Position numbers and translations under genes: made by a program | The notes under the pieces: generated by a model | Seen by the model: the letters and a program-made list of their open reading frames with translations, nothing else | Database searches by the model: none | Told to the model about the DNA's origin: nothing | Assembly (NCBI GenBank): GCA_016219875.1 | Contig: JACRJZ010000162.1 | Location: forward strand, 1-38,016 | Reading direction: 5' to 3' | Length of the DNA stretch: 38,016 nucleotides | From: Verrucomicrobiota bacterium | Lineage (GTDB): Bacteria > Verrucomicrobiota > Verrucomicrobiia > Limisphaerales > JACRJZ01 | Shown here: positions 24,930 through 34,675 of the stretch, in pieces | Position numbering within the stretch: position 1 is the first letter of the stretch | Layout: each line of letters begins with the position of its first letter

Positions 24930-25129
24930 CTTGAAATCGCCTCGGTTGAAGCCTCTTTCAGAAGCCGCGTCTGCCGCTTGCGCCGGTGCTTTCTTTGTTG
25001 CTTCCGCGCTTCATCGGCGTTGGCCCGGCGCACCCGAGCCGTTCCCCGCGCTGTCTTGAAGGCATACACGCTGTCATGATCCCGAACGCTGAAGTCGTGT
25101 TCGGTTCGGAACTTGAGATCAGGCCAGCA
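24926..25129 (-). pseudogene. Possible remnant of an unidentified gene
   Basis: On the minus strand an open stretch of about 68 codons, with strong G/C preference at third positions, reads DLKFRTEHDFSVRDHDSVYAF and continues into a very basic tail (RKQQRKHRRKRQTRLLKEA). It begins just after an in-frame TGA at 25130-25132 and has no ATG near its start, so it looks like the 3' end of a decayed or truncated gene. The last codons (STEAISS, stop) lie in a GAGGCGATTTCAA sequence that matches the outer end of families A and C, and the stop overlaps the miaA stop on the other strand. I do not recognise the protein. Confidence 0.3.
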
Positions 25130-25501
25130 TCAGGACAGAAACCGGCTTGTCCATCTTGAATTGGGTCACTCGCCCGAGCGTGGAAACCGAGCGCGCGTTC
25201 GGGCCGCGATTTTTGTCCAAAAAATTTCTGAGTGCCGAGGCTTTGGTCAGTCAGGTGGAAGGAATCATCCCGCCCGATCCTCCCGCGTCGAGTCCGGGCC
25301 CAGCAGGTCCCCTAAAGCCCTGAAAACACGCCCGGTTCGCCGTGCGGCGGACTCGGTCTTCTTCGCCATCGAAACCTCGAAACCACCAAGCGGGCCTCCA
25401 CGCTTGGCCGGCTGAACAAAAATTTCTGCTCCGCTCATCCTATTTTTCTGACCGCCCACGCCGCGTGGCAATGGCGTTGCTAAATGCCACGCGGTGCGCG
25501 T
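25130..25501. other. Gene-free gap with two perfect hairpins
   Basis: No convincing gene is present. Two perfect inverted repeats are visible: CCAAGCG (25386-25392) against CGCTTGG (25401-25407), and CCGCGTGGCA (25461-25470) against TGCCACGCGG (25485-25494) with a 14-base loop. The second ends 7 bases before the chosen ATG of the next gene and would cover its translation start in the mRNA. An AAAAATTTCTG word occurs twice, near 25220 and 25417. Confidence 0.5.
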
Positions 25502-27973
25502 ATGAAAAGACAGTTCAGCAAACAATCTTGGAGCGTGGTGGCCCGGTTGGTCATGGCAGGAGTGCTCTTTCTTTCCGGTTCCAACTTCAACTCGTTGGCG
25601 GTCCTCGCCCCGCAGGCCGCGACCGGTATGGTCACCCTGACGTGGGATCCCAGCCCGGATGCCAGCGTGGTGGGCTACAACATTTATCACGGGGCCGTCG
25701 GCGGCAACGTGACGAACAAGCTCGTCCTCGGCAACTCCACCACCATCACCATCATGAACCTGGAAGCGGAGCGGAGGCTCTTCTTTTTCGTGACGGCCTA
25801 CGACAGCCAATTCGTCGAAAGCGACCCCTCGAACGTCATTACGAACACCCCGCATCTTCCGCCCAATCCGAACACGCCGCCGGTCCCGGACGCGATCCCG
25901 GACATGGCCGCAGTGGCCGGACGCGCCCTCAGTTTCACCGTGACCGCCCACGACGCCGACACGCCCGCGCAGAAGTTGACGTTCAATCTGGATCCGGGCG
26001 CGCCCGCCGGCGCCAGCATCGACCCTGACAACGGGCTTTTTACCTGGACACCCAGCAGCAGCCAGGCAGGAACGATGTGGCCGGTGATGGTTCGCGTGTG
26101 GGACAACGGCATGCCTCCGTTTGACACCGCCGTGATGTTTAACGTCATGGTCCAGACTCCGACTTCCGGCTTGGTGGCATCCAACACGCCGCCCACGGTG
26201 TCGCCGATCGCGGACCAGGTTATCGTCGCGGGCAACCTTCTGAGCATGACGGTGACGGGCCATGATCCCGATGTGCCGGCGCAGACCCTGACTTACCAAC
26301 TTGATCCCGGCTATCCCGCCGGAGCTAGCATCGACCCGGTGAGCGGCGTGTTCGCCTGGAGGCCGGGTCTGGCGCAGGCAGACACGGCGTTCCCCATCAC
26401 CATCCGGGTGCGCGACAACGGCACGCCCGCCTACGACCACGCGGCGATGTTCAACGTCCTCGTCCAAACGCCGGCGCCCACCACCAATGCCCCCTCGCCC
26501 GCTCCCACCACTGCTCCGACGCCCACTACGCCCACCACGCCGCCCAGCACCACGGCGCCCACTCCGCCGACTCCGCCCACTTCACCGGCGTCCGGCAACG
26601 CCACCACGCCGACGGCGCCTTCCACCCAATACTCCGGGTCGCCGTTCACCAGTCCGTCACCGTCGCCAGCGGTGGACACCAACGCGACCGCCACGCCCGC
26701 CGTCACGAACACGCCCGCCGCGCCCGCGGCACCGGCCCTGTCCGCGCCCGCTCCACTCCGCGCGGTCTTGGCCGGCGCGCACCACGTCCGTCTCGAATGG
26801 GGCTACGGCTCCGACAGCGTGGACGGCTTCCGCATTGAACAGTCGCTGGACGGCGTGAATTACTCCGGACTCGGCACGGTCGGACGCGCTTCGAGGCGGT
26901 TCTCCGTGGACGACAAGGATGTTCCGTACGCCTTCGCCTATCCGTACTACTTCCGCGTTTGCGCGTTCAAAGCCGGCGAGCAATCGCCCTGGTCCAATCC
27001 GGCGTGTGCGATCAGCAACCGCGCCGATCTGGTGGTCACGGCCCTGCGCATGACGCCCGCCACGCCGGTGGAGGGGGACTCGGTGATCTTCAAGGCCACT
27101 CTCAAGAACATCGGCCAAGCCGCTTCGCCGCAAGGCGTCGATGCCCGCGTGGCGATCTACGTGGACGGCGGAGAGGCCGTGGCCTGGGCGGATTGCACCA
27201 CGACGTTGTGGCCCGGCCAATCCATCACGCTGGCCGCCACCAACGGCCCGGGCGGCGCGCACACTTGGAGCGCCACGGCTGGCACGCACACGCTGAGCGC
27301 GCTGGCCGACGACGCCAATCTCGTCGCCGAACAGAACGAGAACAACAACCGCCTGGATCGCATGGTGGCCGTCGCTCCGGCCAACGCGCCGGAAGTTTCG
27401 GTTTCGCTCGACAAGGCCAGCCTTGCGGAAGGAAGCACGGACGTGGCGACGTTCACCTTCACCCGCACCGGCAGTCTTGCCGCCGACCTCTCCGTGCAGA
27501 TCAACGTCACCGGCACGGCACGGGATGGTTTCGACTTCAGCTATGTCTCGAATTTCGTGGTGATCCCGGCGGGCCAGTCCGCCGTGGCCGTGGCGGTGAC
27601 GGCGACCGATGACCTACTCGCAGAACCGAAGGAAACGGTCATGGTTTCGCTCGTGCCGGCGGCCGGGTACCGTCTGGCAACGCAGAGTTCCGCCACGCTG
27701 GCCATTGATGACAGTGTCAAGCCCGCCACTTCGTCCACGTCTGCCGCGCGGCCAGCCTACAAACTCATCACCGCGCGACCGTCCGCCTCCGGCGATGCGA
27801 TCATCACCTGGAGCAGCGTGCCCGGCACGATCTACCAGGTGTTTGCCCGTGAGGTGAACAGCGGCCAATGGACTCTCCTATGTCCCGCGGTCCCAGCGAC
27901 GGGCCGGGCCACTTGCTGGACCAATGAAACGGCCAGCGGCGTGATGCTCTACGCGGTGGCGGCGGTGAAGTAG
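25502..27973 (+). CDS. Large secreted multi-domain protein (FN3, putative Ig, CARDB, Calx-beta)
   Basis: The 823-residue product has an N-terminal signal segment (about 10-35). The domains in order are: an FN3-like domain (about 36-117, GYNIYHG); two putative-Ig/cadherin-like domains (about 125-220 and 230-325, each with TVTAHDADTPAQKLTF- or VTGHDPDVPAQTLTY-type cores and ASIDP, FTWTP/FAWRP); a Thr/Pro-rich linker (about 326-415); a second FN3 (about 417-507, VRLEWGYGSDSVDGFRIEQS); a CARDB-like domain (about 508-626); and a Calx-beta domain (about 630-737, EGSTDVATFTFTRTGS). A C-terminal beta domain resembles the FYRL tails of this window. It is probably an extracellular adhesion or scaffold protein. 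An ATG 18 bases upstream (25484) is also possible; it lies in a hairpin. Confidence 0.88.
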   Translation: MKRQFSKQSWSVVARLVMAGVLFLSGSNFNSLAVLAPQAATGMVTLTWDPSPDASVVGYNIYHGAVGGNVTNKLVLGNSTTITIMNLEAERRLFFFVTAYDSQFVESDPSNVITNTPHLPPNPNTPPVPDAIPDMAAVAGRALSFTVTAHDADTPAQKLTFNLDPGAPAGASIDPDNGLFTWTPSSSQAGTMWPVMVRVWDNGMPPFDTAVMFNVMVQTPTSGLVASNTPPTVSPIADQVIVAGNLLSMTVTGHDPDVPAQTLTYQLDPGYPAGASIDPVSGVFAWRPGLAQADTAFPITIRVRDNGTPAYDHAAMFNVLVQTPAPTTNAPSPAPTTAPTPTTPTTPPSTTAPTPPTPPTSPASGNATTPTAPSTQYSGSPFTSPSPSPAVDTNATATPAVTNTPAAPAAPALSAPAPLRAVLAGAHHVRLEWGYGSDSVDGFRIEQSLDGVNYSGLGTVGRASRRFSVDDKDVPYAFAYPYYFRVCAFKAGEQSPWSNPACAISNRADLVVTALRMTPATPVEGDSVIFKATLKNIGQAASPQGVDARVAIYVDGGEAVAWADCTTTLWPGQSITLAATNGPGGAHTWSATAGTHTLSALADDANLVAEQNENNNRLDRMVAVAPANAPEVSVSLDKASLAEGSTDVATFTFTRTGSLAADLSVQINVTGTARDGFDFSYVSNFVVIPAGQSAVAVAVTATDDLLAEPKETVMVSLVPAAGYRLATQSSATLAIDDSVKPATSSTSAARPAYKLITARPSASGDAIITWSSVPGTIYQVFAREVNSGQWTLLCPAVPATGRATCWTNETASGVMLYAVAAVK

Positions 27974-27981
27974 GCGCAAAC

Positions 27982-28059
27982 GTAGCGGCGTCCGGCAGAG
28001 CGCCGCTCTGCAAGGCAAAAGGCAAAAAGGACTGCGGCGCTCTGCCGAGACGCTGCTAC
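27982..28059. repeat. Family C palindrome, copy C1
   Basis: The arm starting GTAGCGGCGTCCGGCAGAGC (27982-28006) pairs imperfectly with 28034-28059 (ending CGAGACGCTGCTAC). The loop holds an AAGGCAA heptamer doublet (28012-28025). A perfect copy lies at 31445-31540. The palindrome begins 8 bases after the stop of the upstream gene and precedes the HzsA-related gene. Confidence 0.85.
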
Positions 28060-28154
28060 GAGGTTTGGCCTGCGCGACCGCTTCTCAGAACTTCATCGAA
28101 GCAAACCTCCCGCTGATGCGTCCATTACGAACAACGCAATCTGAGAACCAGACG

Positions 28155-30674
28155 ATGAAACTCCTTTTTCGCGCGCGGACGGCACGGCTAGTCATGGTGT
28201 TAACTTGGCTTGGTAGTGTCGCCGCCCTGGCGGCCGAACCGATTCGGCCCGATCTGACGGAAGAACGCGAGAGCCAGTTCCAGTCGTTGGCCGCCGATCT
28301 GAGCCAGCGCGCCCGGTTCAACCGGCTCGCGAGCGAAACCTTCCGCCCAGACGCCCTCGTCCTGGACACCGACCGCGACCCGTTGGACATCGTCGTGCGC
28401 CGCACCGCCGCTTTGCTGGCTGATCTCAAGCAGCGGGGCGCCTCGGCCAAGGTGGCGGACGCGGAAGACCGCTTGACCGCGTTGCGTGAGGACGCGACGC
28501 AGACAGCCCTGACCAACGCTCCAGCCCGCCGCGCGCTGTTCGATCAAGTCTGTGCCCTCCGCCGGCAGATCGCGTTCGCCAATCCGTTGCTGAACTTCAA
28601 CCAGCTCCTGTTCCTCAAGCGGCACCGCGCGATCTTCGACCACATGTGTGACCAGTTCTACGGCATCTGCGCCGCGCCGGGCGGCGGGCTTTTCGTGCTC
28701 ACCGATCCCTTCGGCGTGGACCCGCAGGTGCGTGATCTGTTGGCGAACTCGATGGTCGAAAGCGGCCGGCTCAAGGGACGGCGGCTGTCCGGTGGTCCGG
28801 CCCGGCCACCGCAGTTGTCGTATGACGGCGTCGGCCACTTGCGCGGTGGTGAGACGGAGGGCGGCTCGTTTCTTTCGCCGAGTTTGTCCTACGACGCCAA
28901 GACGATTCTCTTCGCCTATGTCGAATGCCAAGGCGACCAGGACCACCGCGCGCACACCGATCCCAGCCGCGGCCACTGGGACGAGGAACGCTGCTACCAC
29001 ATTTTCAAAGTGAACGCGGACGGCTCGCGCCTGCAGCAGATCACGGACGGCACCTGGAACGACTTCGACCCGTGCTGGCTGCCGAACGGACGCATCGCCT
29101 TCATCACCGAACGCCGTGGGGGCTATCTCCGCTGCGGGCGCGTCTGTCCGCTCTACAACCTTTACGACATGGCCGCCGACGGCAGCGACGTGAACTGCTT
29201 GAGTTTCCACGAAAGCAACGAGTGGCACCCGACCGTCACGCACGACGGGCGGATCATCTACACGCGCTGGGATTACGTGGACCGCCACGGCTGCACCGCC
29301 CATTTCCCGTGGATCACCCGGCTCGACGGCTCGGACTCGCGGGCGCTGCACGGCAATTTCGCTCCGCGCGCGAGCCGGCCGGACATGGAGTTGAACGTGC
29401 GCGCCATTCCCGGCTCGACGAAGTTCGTGGCCACCGCCGCACCGCATCATGGGCAGGCCTTTGGGTCGCTGGTCATCCTCGACCCGCAGGTGGCGGACGA
29501 CGACGGCATGGGGCCGGTGAAGCGTCTCACGCCGGAAGTCGCCTTTCCCGAAAGCCAGGGTGGGCGCGAGGTGTATGGCACGGCGTGGCCCTTGAGCGAG
29601 GATTACCACCTTTGCGTCTATGACAGCGAGATGCAGCACGCCGCCGGGAAGAAGCGCGCCCAGGGCCGCTACGGCCTTTACCTCGTGGACAGCTTCGGCA
29701 ACAAGGAACTCCTCTACCGCGATCCCGACATCGGCTGCTTGAGTCCCATTCCGTTGCGGCCCACGCCGGTCCCGCCGCTGACGACCAGTCTCGCGCTGGC
29801 CAATGCGAAGGTGCCTGCCGCGTCCGTCAGCCCCGGCGCTTCGGGCGAAGCGACGATGGCGGTGATGAATGTGTACGACAGCCTCAAGCCGTGGCCGGCG
29901 GGAACGAAGATCACGCAGTTGCGCGTCCTGCAAGTGCTGCCCATGTCCGTGCCGTCGGGCGCGCCGCCGCATGAAACCGGCAAGCGCCTCGGCGAAGCGG
30001 GCGACTCCGTGGTGCCGGCGCGCTGGGTCTTGGGTACCGTGCCGGTCGAGGCCGACGGCAGCGCGCACTTCAAGGTGCCGGCTTATCGCGAAGTGTTCTT
30101 CCAGGCGCTCGACGAACGTGGCTTGGCTGTCCAGTCCATGCGCTCCGCCACCTACGCCCGCCACGGCGAAAAGCTCGTCTGCCAGGGCTGCCACGAATCC
30201 AAGGCGCGCGCGTTCACCGCGCCGTCGGTGGTGCCGCTGGCATTGCGCCGCGAGCCGTCCGCGCCCCAACCCGACGTGGACGGGTCCAACCCCTTCAGCT
30301 ATCCGCGTCTCGTCCAGCCGGTGCTCGACCGCAACTGCGTGAAGTGCCACGAAGAAAACCGCGCCAAGAAGGCCCCGAACCTGGGGCGCGAGCCGATCCA
30401 GCGAAAATGGTTTGCCTCCTACAACACGCTCGTGAACTACGCCTTCACCAGCTACGGCGACGGCTACCGCACGATCCCCGGTCAGTTTGGCGCCCGCGCT
30501 TCCAAGCTGGTGGCGATGCTGAACCAGGGCCACCACGACGTGAAGCTCTCCGAGGAAGACTTCCACCGGCTGGCGCTGTGGCTCGATTGCTCCTCGATGT
30601 TCTACGGCGTATTCGAGAAGGAAGGCGGCGAAGCTCAACTCGCCGGTGGTCTGGCCAAACCGACGTTAGAGTAA
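28155..30674 (+). CDS. HzsA-related secreted diheme c-type cytochrome with WD40-like propeller
   Basis: The 839-residue product has a signal peptide (about 1-28, ending AALAAE). A helical region follows (28-170), then a TolB/WD40-like propeller with LSYDAKTILFAYVECQGDQDH, FKVNADGSRLQQITDGTWNDF, WLPNGRIAFITERRGGYLRCG and TVTHDGRIIYTRWDYVDRHG. Two CxxCH haem sites come near the end: CQGCH (C676) and CVKCH (C728). This organisation matches the proteins annotated as HzsA-related, which share the middle domain of the anammox hydrazine synthase alpha subunit. They are common in Planctomycetota and Verrucomicrobiota that do not make hydrazine, so hydrazine synthesis is not implied here: no hzsB/C is present. 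A periplasmic redox role is likely. An upstream ATG at 28065 gives a non-signal leader. Confidence 0.82.
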   Translation: MKLLFRARTARLVMVLTWLGSVAALAAEPIRPDLTEERESQFQSLAADLSQRARFNRLASETFRPDALVLDTDRDPLDIVVRRTAALLADLKQRGASAKVADAEDRLTALREDATQTALTNAPARRALFDQVCALRRQIAFANPLLNFNQLLFLKRHRAIFDHMCDQFYGICAAPGGGLFVLTDPFGVDPQVRDLLANSMVESGRLKGRRLSGGPARPPQLSYDGVGHLRGGETEGGSFLSPSLSYDAKTILFAYVECQGDQDHRAHTDPSRGHWDEERCYHIFKVNADGSRLQQITDGTWNDFDPCWLPNGRIAFITERRGGYLRCGRVCPLYNLYDMAADGSDVNCLSFHESNEWHPTVTHDGRIIYTRWDYVDRHGCTAHFPWITRLDGSDSRALHGNFAPRASRPDMELNVRAIPGSTKFVATAAPHHGQAFGSLVILDPQVADDDGMGPVKRLTPEVAFPESQGGREVYGTAWPLSEDYHLCVYDSEMQHAAGKKRAQGRYGLYLVDSFGNKELLYRDPDIGCLSPIPLRPTPVPPLTTSLALANAKVPAASVSPGASGEATMAVMNVYDSLKPWPAGTKITQLRVLQVLPMSVPSGAPPHETGKRLGEAGDSVVPARWVLGTVPVEADGSAHFKVPAYREVFFQALDERGLAVQSMRSATYARHGEKLVCQGCHESKARAFTAPSVVPLALRREPSAPQPDVDGSNPFSYPRLVQPVLDRNCVKCHEENRAKKAPNLGREPIQRKWFASYNTLVNYAFTSYGDGYRTIPGQFGARASKLVAMLNQGHHDVKLSEEDFHRLALWLDCSSMFYGVFEKEGGEAQLAGGLAKPTLE

Positions 30675-30857
30675 GGACTGCCTGAAATCCGAAATCCGAA
30701 TTTCAAAATCCGAAACCCTGTCGGCCCGTGAAGGTTTCGGATTTGAGATTTCGAGCTTCGGATGAGGCAAATGCAAAACCTCGTAGCAGCCGACGTGAGG
30801 AGGCTCAAACGTCAAGGGAAACAGAGCCTCCTCACGTCGGCTGCTACAGTTTTGAAA
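30675..30857. repeat. Heptamer hairpin plus family A palindrome, copy A6
   Basis: AAATCCG occurs twice in tandem at 30685-30698 and again at 30706. AAATCCGAAACC (30706-30717) pairs perfectly with GGTTTCGGATTT (30733-30744), which could terminate or stabilise the HzsA-related mRNA. Family A copy A6 follows, with arms 30783-30806 and 30824-30847 (exact over 24 bases) and a loop nearly the same as in A1. GTTTTGAAAGAGGCTC remains on the right flank. Confidence 0.85.
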
Positions 30858-30875
30858 GAGGCTCGGATTTCCCTC

Positions 30876-31424
30876 TCAAGTCTTCTTCAGCTTTTGCTTC
30901 GCCTTTTCCAGCGTCGCCTTGCCGCCGGGGAAGGTGATGAGGTAGGCGCTTTCGAAATCACCGTCTTTCCACTTGGACGGCTTCGGCTTCACGCCGAGGG
31001 CTTCCGCTAGCTCGGGCAGCTCGGAGTGCGTCCAGCAGATGACGACGTTCTTGCCCTGGAGCGATCCGTCGCGCAAGACCAGCCAGGCCAGCCGCTGGTA
31101 ATCTTCCGCCTCATACGGCGCACGGATGGCGATCCCCAAGTGCCGCGCGGTAGGTTCGAGCGTTTCCACGCAACGCAGACTGCGGCCCTTGGGCGTTGGG
31201 CGGGCGGCGAAGAGGGCGGCGGGCGGGCCGTTCGTGCCGAGCGCCTTTCCCTGGGCGAGCCATTTCACCAGCCGCTGCGCGCGCTGACGGCCTTCCTCGG
31301 ACAAGCGCGCGTCGCGCGCGTCCTCCGGCTTCTCGGCGTGGCGGATGACAATCAAGCGCGCCGGCTGGGCCGCGGCGGAGAGGACCAAACCCAGGAACAA
31401 GGCGAGCAGGAATCGTTTCGCAAT
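30876..31424 (-). CDS. Secreted histidine phosphatase family protein, start codon unclear
   Basis: From about 31424 the product reads IAKRFLLALFLGLVLSAAAQPARLIVIRHAEKPEDARDARLSEEGRQRAQRL. That is a signal peptide followed by the phosphoglycerate-mutase/SixA-like RHAEK motif with the catalytic His; CVETLEPTARHL and CWTHSELPELAEAL carry the later conserved parts. The length (about 182 residues) is normal. No ATG, GTG or TTG stands at the expected start: the codon before AKRF is ATT, and the sequence immediately upstream is the outer end of family C copy C2 (GGAATCGCCTCC). Either a rare start is used, or the repeat has replaced the original start. Functionality is therefore uncertain. Confidence 0.75.
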   Translation of the reverse strand: MAKRFLLALFLGLVLSAAAQPARLIVIRHAEKPEDARDARLSEEGRQRAQRLVKWLAQGKALGTNGPPAALFAARPTPKGRSLRCVETLEPTARHLGIAIRAPYEAEDYQRLAWLVLRDGSLQGKNVVICWTHSELPELAEALGVKPKPSKWKDGDFESAYLITFPGGKATLEKAKQKLKKT

Positions 31425-31444
31425 GGAGGCGATTCCCCAACCTC

Positions 31445-31540
31445 GTAGCGGCGTCTCGGCAGAGCGCCGCACTTCAAAGGCAGAAGGCAGAAGGCAAAAG
31501 GCAGAAAGAAAATGGCGGCGCTCTGCCGAGACGCCGCTAC
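31445..31540. repeat. Family C palindrome, copy C2, with heptamer array
   Basis: The arms are exact reverse complements over 26 bases (31445-31470, starting GTAGCGGCGTCTCGGCAGAG, and 31515-31540). The loop holds four tandem heptamers of GAAGGCA/AAAGGCA type (31476-31503). The outer flanks (GAGGCGATTCC and GGTTTTGAAATCG) resemble those of family A, which links the two families. The element lies between the batE-like gene and the histidine phosphatase gene. Confidence 0.92.
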
Positions 31541-31570
31541 GCTGTCGAGGTTTTGAAATCGTTCCAGAGT

Positions 31571-32355
<785 letters not shown>

Positions 32356-32374
<19 letters not shown>

Positions 32375-34245
32375 TTCCCAAGTAAGGATTCCAACTCCGG
32401 CTGCAGCGTCGCCACCATTTCGCTGTCCGGCTTTTTGTCCACGAAGCGCTGGGCATCGGCGGCCCCGAAGAGTTGGCGCACGAGCGCCCCTTCCTGGCCG
32501 TCGCGCTCGGACGGTTCCAGTGCGCTCAGCACGTCCGCGCAGACGAGCGCGTTCGGGTTCCCCGCCGCGCGCGGGGCCGAGGCTTCGCGCAGGGCATTCA
32601 CGCCCGCGGCGACAAATCCACCGACGTCGCGCGCGGACGCAGCTTGACGCGCGAGCCGGAGTTGGCGGCGGACTCCGCGTCGCGCCTTGGCGCGCAGCAC
32701 GACCTCGGGATGTTGCGCCAGATAGCGGCGACGGCGCTCCCGAAGCCACATTCCTCCGAGCACGGCGGCGGGAACGATTTGCAGCGCGAGGAACCACCCG
32801 CGTTGTTGCAGCGGAGCCAGAGTCGAAACGCGGCGGCCCGGCTTGTCCATCAAGCCGGTCAGGACGAGTTCCCGTTCCGCGCCGAACAGATCAGAATCAT
32901 CGACGCCGAGCACGGCAGTCTTCGCCGTTTCAGCGATGGGCAGCACGCCGCCCGGCGGCGGCTGGACCGTGATGGGCACAGGCGGAATCGTGAGATCGAC
33001 GTGCGCCTTCTTCTTCGGGTCGAAACAACTGAACGGGATCGCGGGCGTGGATTGAATCCGGTCACTGAGGGGAATGAGCGTGTAGGTGAAGCTGACCGAG
33101 CCGCGCATCTGGATTTGGGGCGCGCCGGAGGCATCCGTGGCCGGAGCGAAGGTCTGCCAGCCGCGCAGGCGCTCGAGTTTCGGCGGGACGAGGCGCGTGA
33201 GGTTGCCCTCGCCTTTCACGGTCACGGTCAACGTCAGCGGTTCGCCGGCGCGCACGACGTTGGTGGAGACGCGCGGGGCGTCGAGTTGGAATGTGCCGAC
33301 GCCGCCGGTGAAGCCGGGAAGTTCGCCCTCCTTGGGCACGTGTTGCACGGTCACGGTGATGGGGTCGGAATCGACCATCACGTTTTCCATGACCTGCGGC
33401 ATGGCCGGATTGAAAACTCCGCGGCGGACGATGGCGTGGGCGGTGGCGGAGAGTTGCAGCCGGCCCGCCTTGATGGGATAGACGGAGACTTCGCAGATGT
33501 TCGCAATCACGACCCGGCCATCGACCGGACGCGCCTCGCGGCGGTAGCGCATCGTCCAGTTTTCCGAGATGAAGGCGTCGCCTGTGATCTGGGGTTGCGT
33601 GACGCCCTGAACGCTGTTGTCGCCGGGGTCGAGCATCATGAGCCGCACGGGCACGCTTTGGCCGATGTAGAACTCCGTGTCGGCCACCTCGGCGACCAGC
33701 CGGCCCGTGCCGGGCCGGGCGCCGGGCGCGCCCGCGGGCAGCACGGTCAAGCGCGCTTCGGGAACCGTGAGCGGCTTGGCGTTGGCGCTGGCCTGGAAGG
33801 GCGGGATGACGAACGTGCCGGCGTTGGTGGCGCTGACGCGAAAGTTGAACGTGGTGCGCGGCTGGAGGCCGCCGGCCCCCGTGCCGTAGTTGAAGCCGCG
33901 GCCGGCCAGCGTGAGTTGGAGCCCGGCGGGCGCGGGCGGACTGTCGGTCACGCTCACGCCTTCGGTCATTGCGGTCACCGTGACGCGGTAGGTGGAGCGT
34001 TGGCCCAGCGTGATGACCGGCGGATCAAACTCCGCTTGGGCCGTCACGTTCTGGTCCACGCCGGCCTGCTGCATCAGCGCCGCGACCTGCGGATCGAGCA
34101 CCGGCGCCGCGCCGCCAGGGGTGGCTTGGAAAACCACCGCGCCGCCCTGCGTGATGATCCGGGTCTGCGGGGCGGGAGAAGCCGTTTGCGCGAAGGCGGA
34201 CAAGCTCAAGAGCAGCGTCAGCGCCACGGCGTGGAGGCTCGTCAT
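32356..34245 (-). CDS. batD: BatD-like protein
   Basis: The 629-residue product has a signal peptide (MTSLHAVALTLLLSLSAFAQ), several beta-sandwich domains (TAQAEFDPPVITLGQRSTYR, FNFRVSATNAGTFVIPPFQA, LVAEVADTEFYIGQSVPVRL, FTGGVGTFQLDAPRVSTNVV), one C-terminal membrane segment (GWFLALQIVPAAVLGGMWL) and a cytosolic tail of about 130 residues. This is the BatD (oxygen tolerance protein) architecture. It acts in the envelope with the VWA proteins BatA/BatB. The start at 34245 is set by the signal peptide. The upstream open frame runs through repeat DNA and should be ignored. Confidence 0.88.
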
Positions 34246-34675
34246 CGGAAGGCCGATGATGAAACCGGAACCCGAAGATCGAGAGGCAAGCTCGGGGCCT
34301 TTGCGGAAATCCGAGTCCCGCGCGTCGCAGGTCTCGTAGCGCAGGTTTTCCACCCTGCCGTGTCGCTGACTTTCCAGTCGGCGAGGACGGCCAAGCGGCA
34401 GAGTCCCCCAAAAAGGTCCGACATCGTTCTCCCCCGAACGCGTCGCCGGTTGGAAAACCGGCGCTACGGCAGGTTGAAAACCTGCGCTACGAAGCCGCCG
34501 TCCGTCCGAAGAATTCATCGCGACCTGCCACGTTTCCCGGCGATACGGAGAGATTGGATTCTGACTTCTGACTTCCGACCTCTGGCCTCTGAATAGAGCC
34601 TTCTCACGTCGGCTGCTACGGAGGGTTGAAATCGCCTTGGAAATTCGGTCGTGGCTCATGACTCCTTTTTCCCGC
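34246..34675. repeat. Repeat-filled gap in the bat operon (family B-like element, heptamers, half of a family A palindrome)
   Basis: A family B-like element spans 34334-34492. Its ends are an exact 17-base inverted repeat (TCGTAGCGCAGGTTTTC against GAAAACCTGCGCTACGA), and inside are CGCCGGTTGGAAAACCGGCG (34444-34463) and GCAGGTTGAAAACCTGC (34469-34485). It lacks the GGCTGCATC-type ends of B1-B3. Then come TTCTGAC-type heptamers, five units at 34559-34593, and a lone right arm of family A (34596-34619) without a left partner. This 430-base block separates batC from batD, which are normally adjacent. Confidence 0.85.

Noticed and set aside
28200..30638. Minus-strand open frame of 812 codons opposite the HzsA-related gene
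   Set aside because: Antisense shadow; haem motifs, signal peptide and propeller are on the plus strand.
28155..30674. Hydrazine synthase subunit proper
   Set aside because: No other hydrazine synthase genes or anammox context; only the family resemblance is supported.
32473..34596. Plus-strand open frame of 707 codons opposite batD
   Set aside because: Low-information Arg/Gly/His-rich antisense product that runs through the repeat block; batD on the minus strand has a signal peptide and family layout.
34246..34659. 138-residue N-terminal extension of batD
   Set aside because: It is a translation of family B, heptamer and family A repeat DNA; the signal peptide at 34245 marks the true start.
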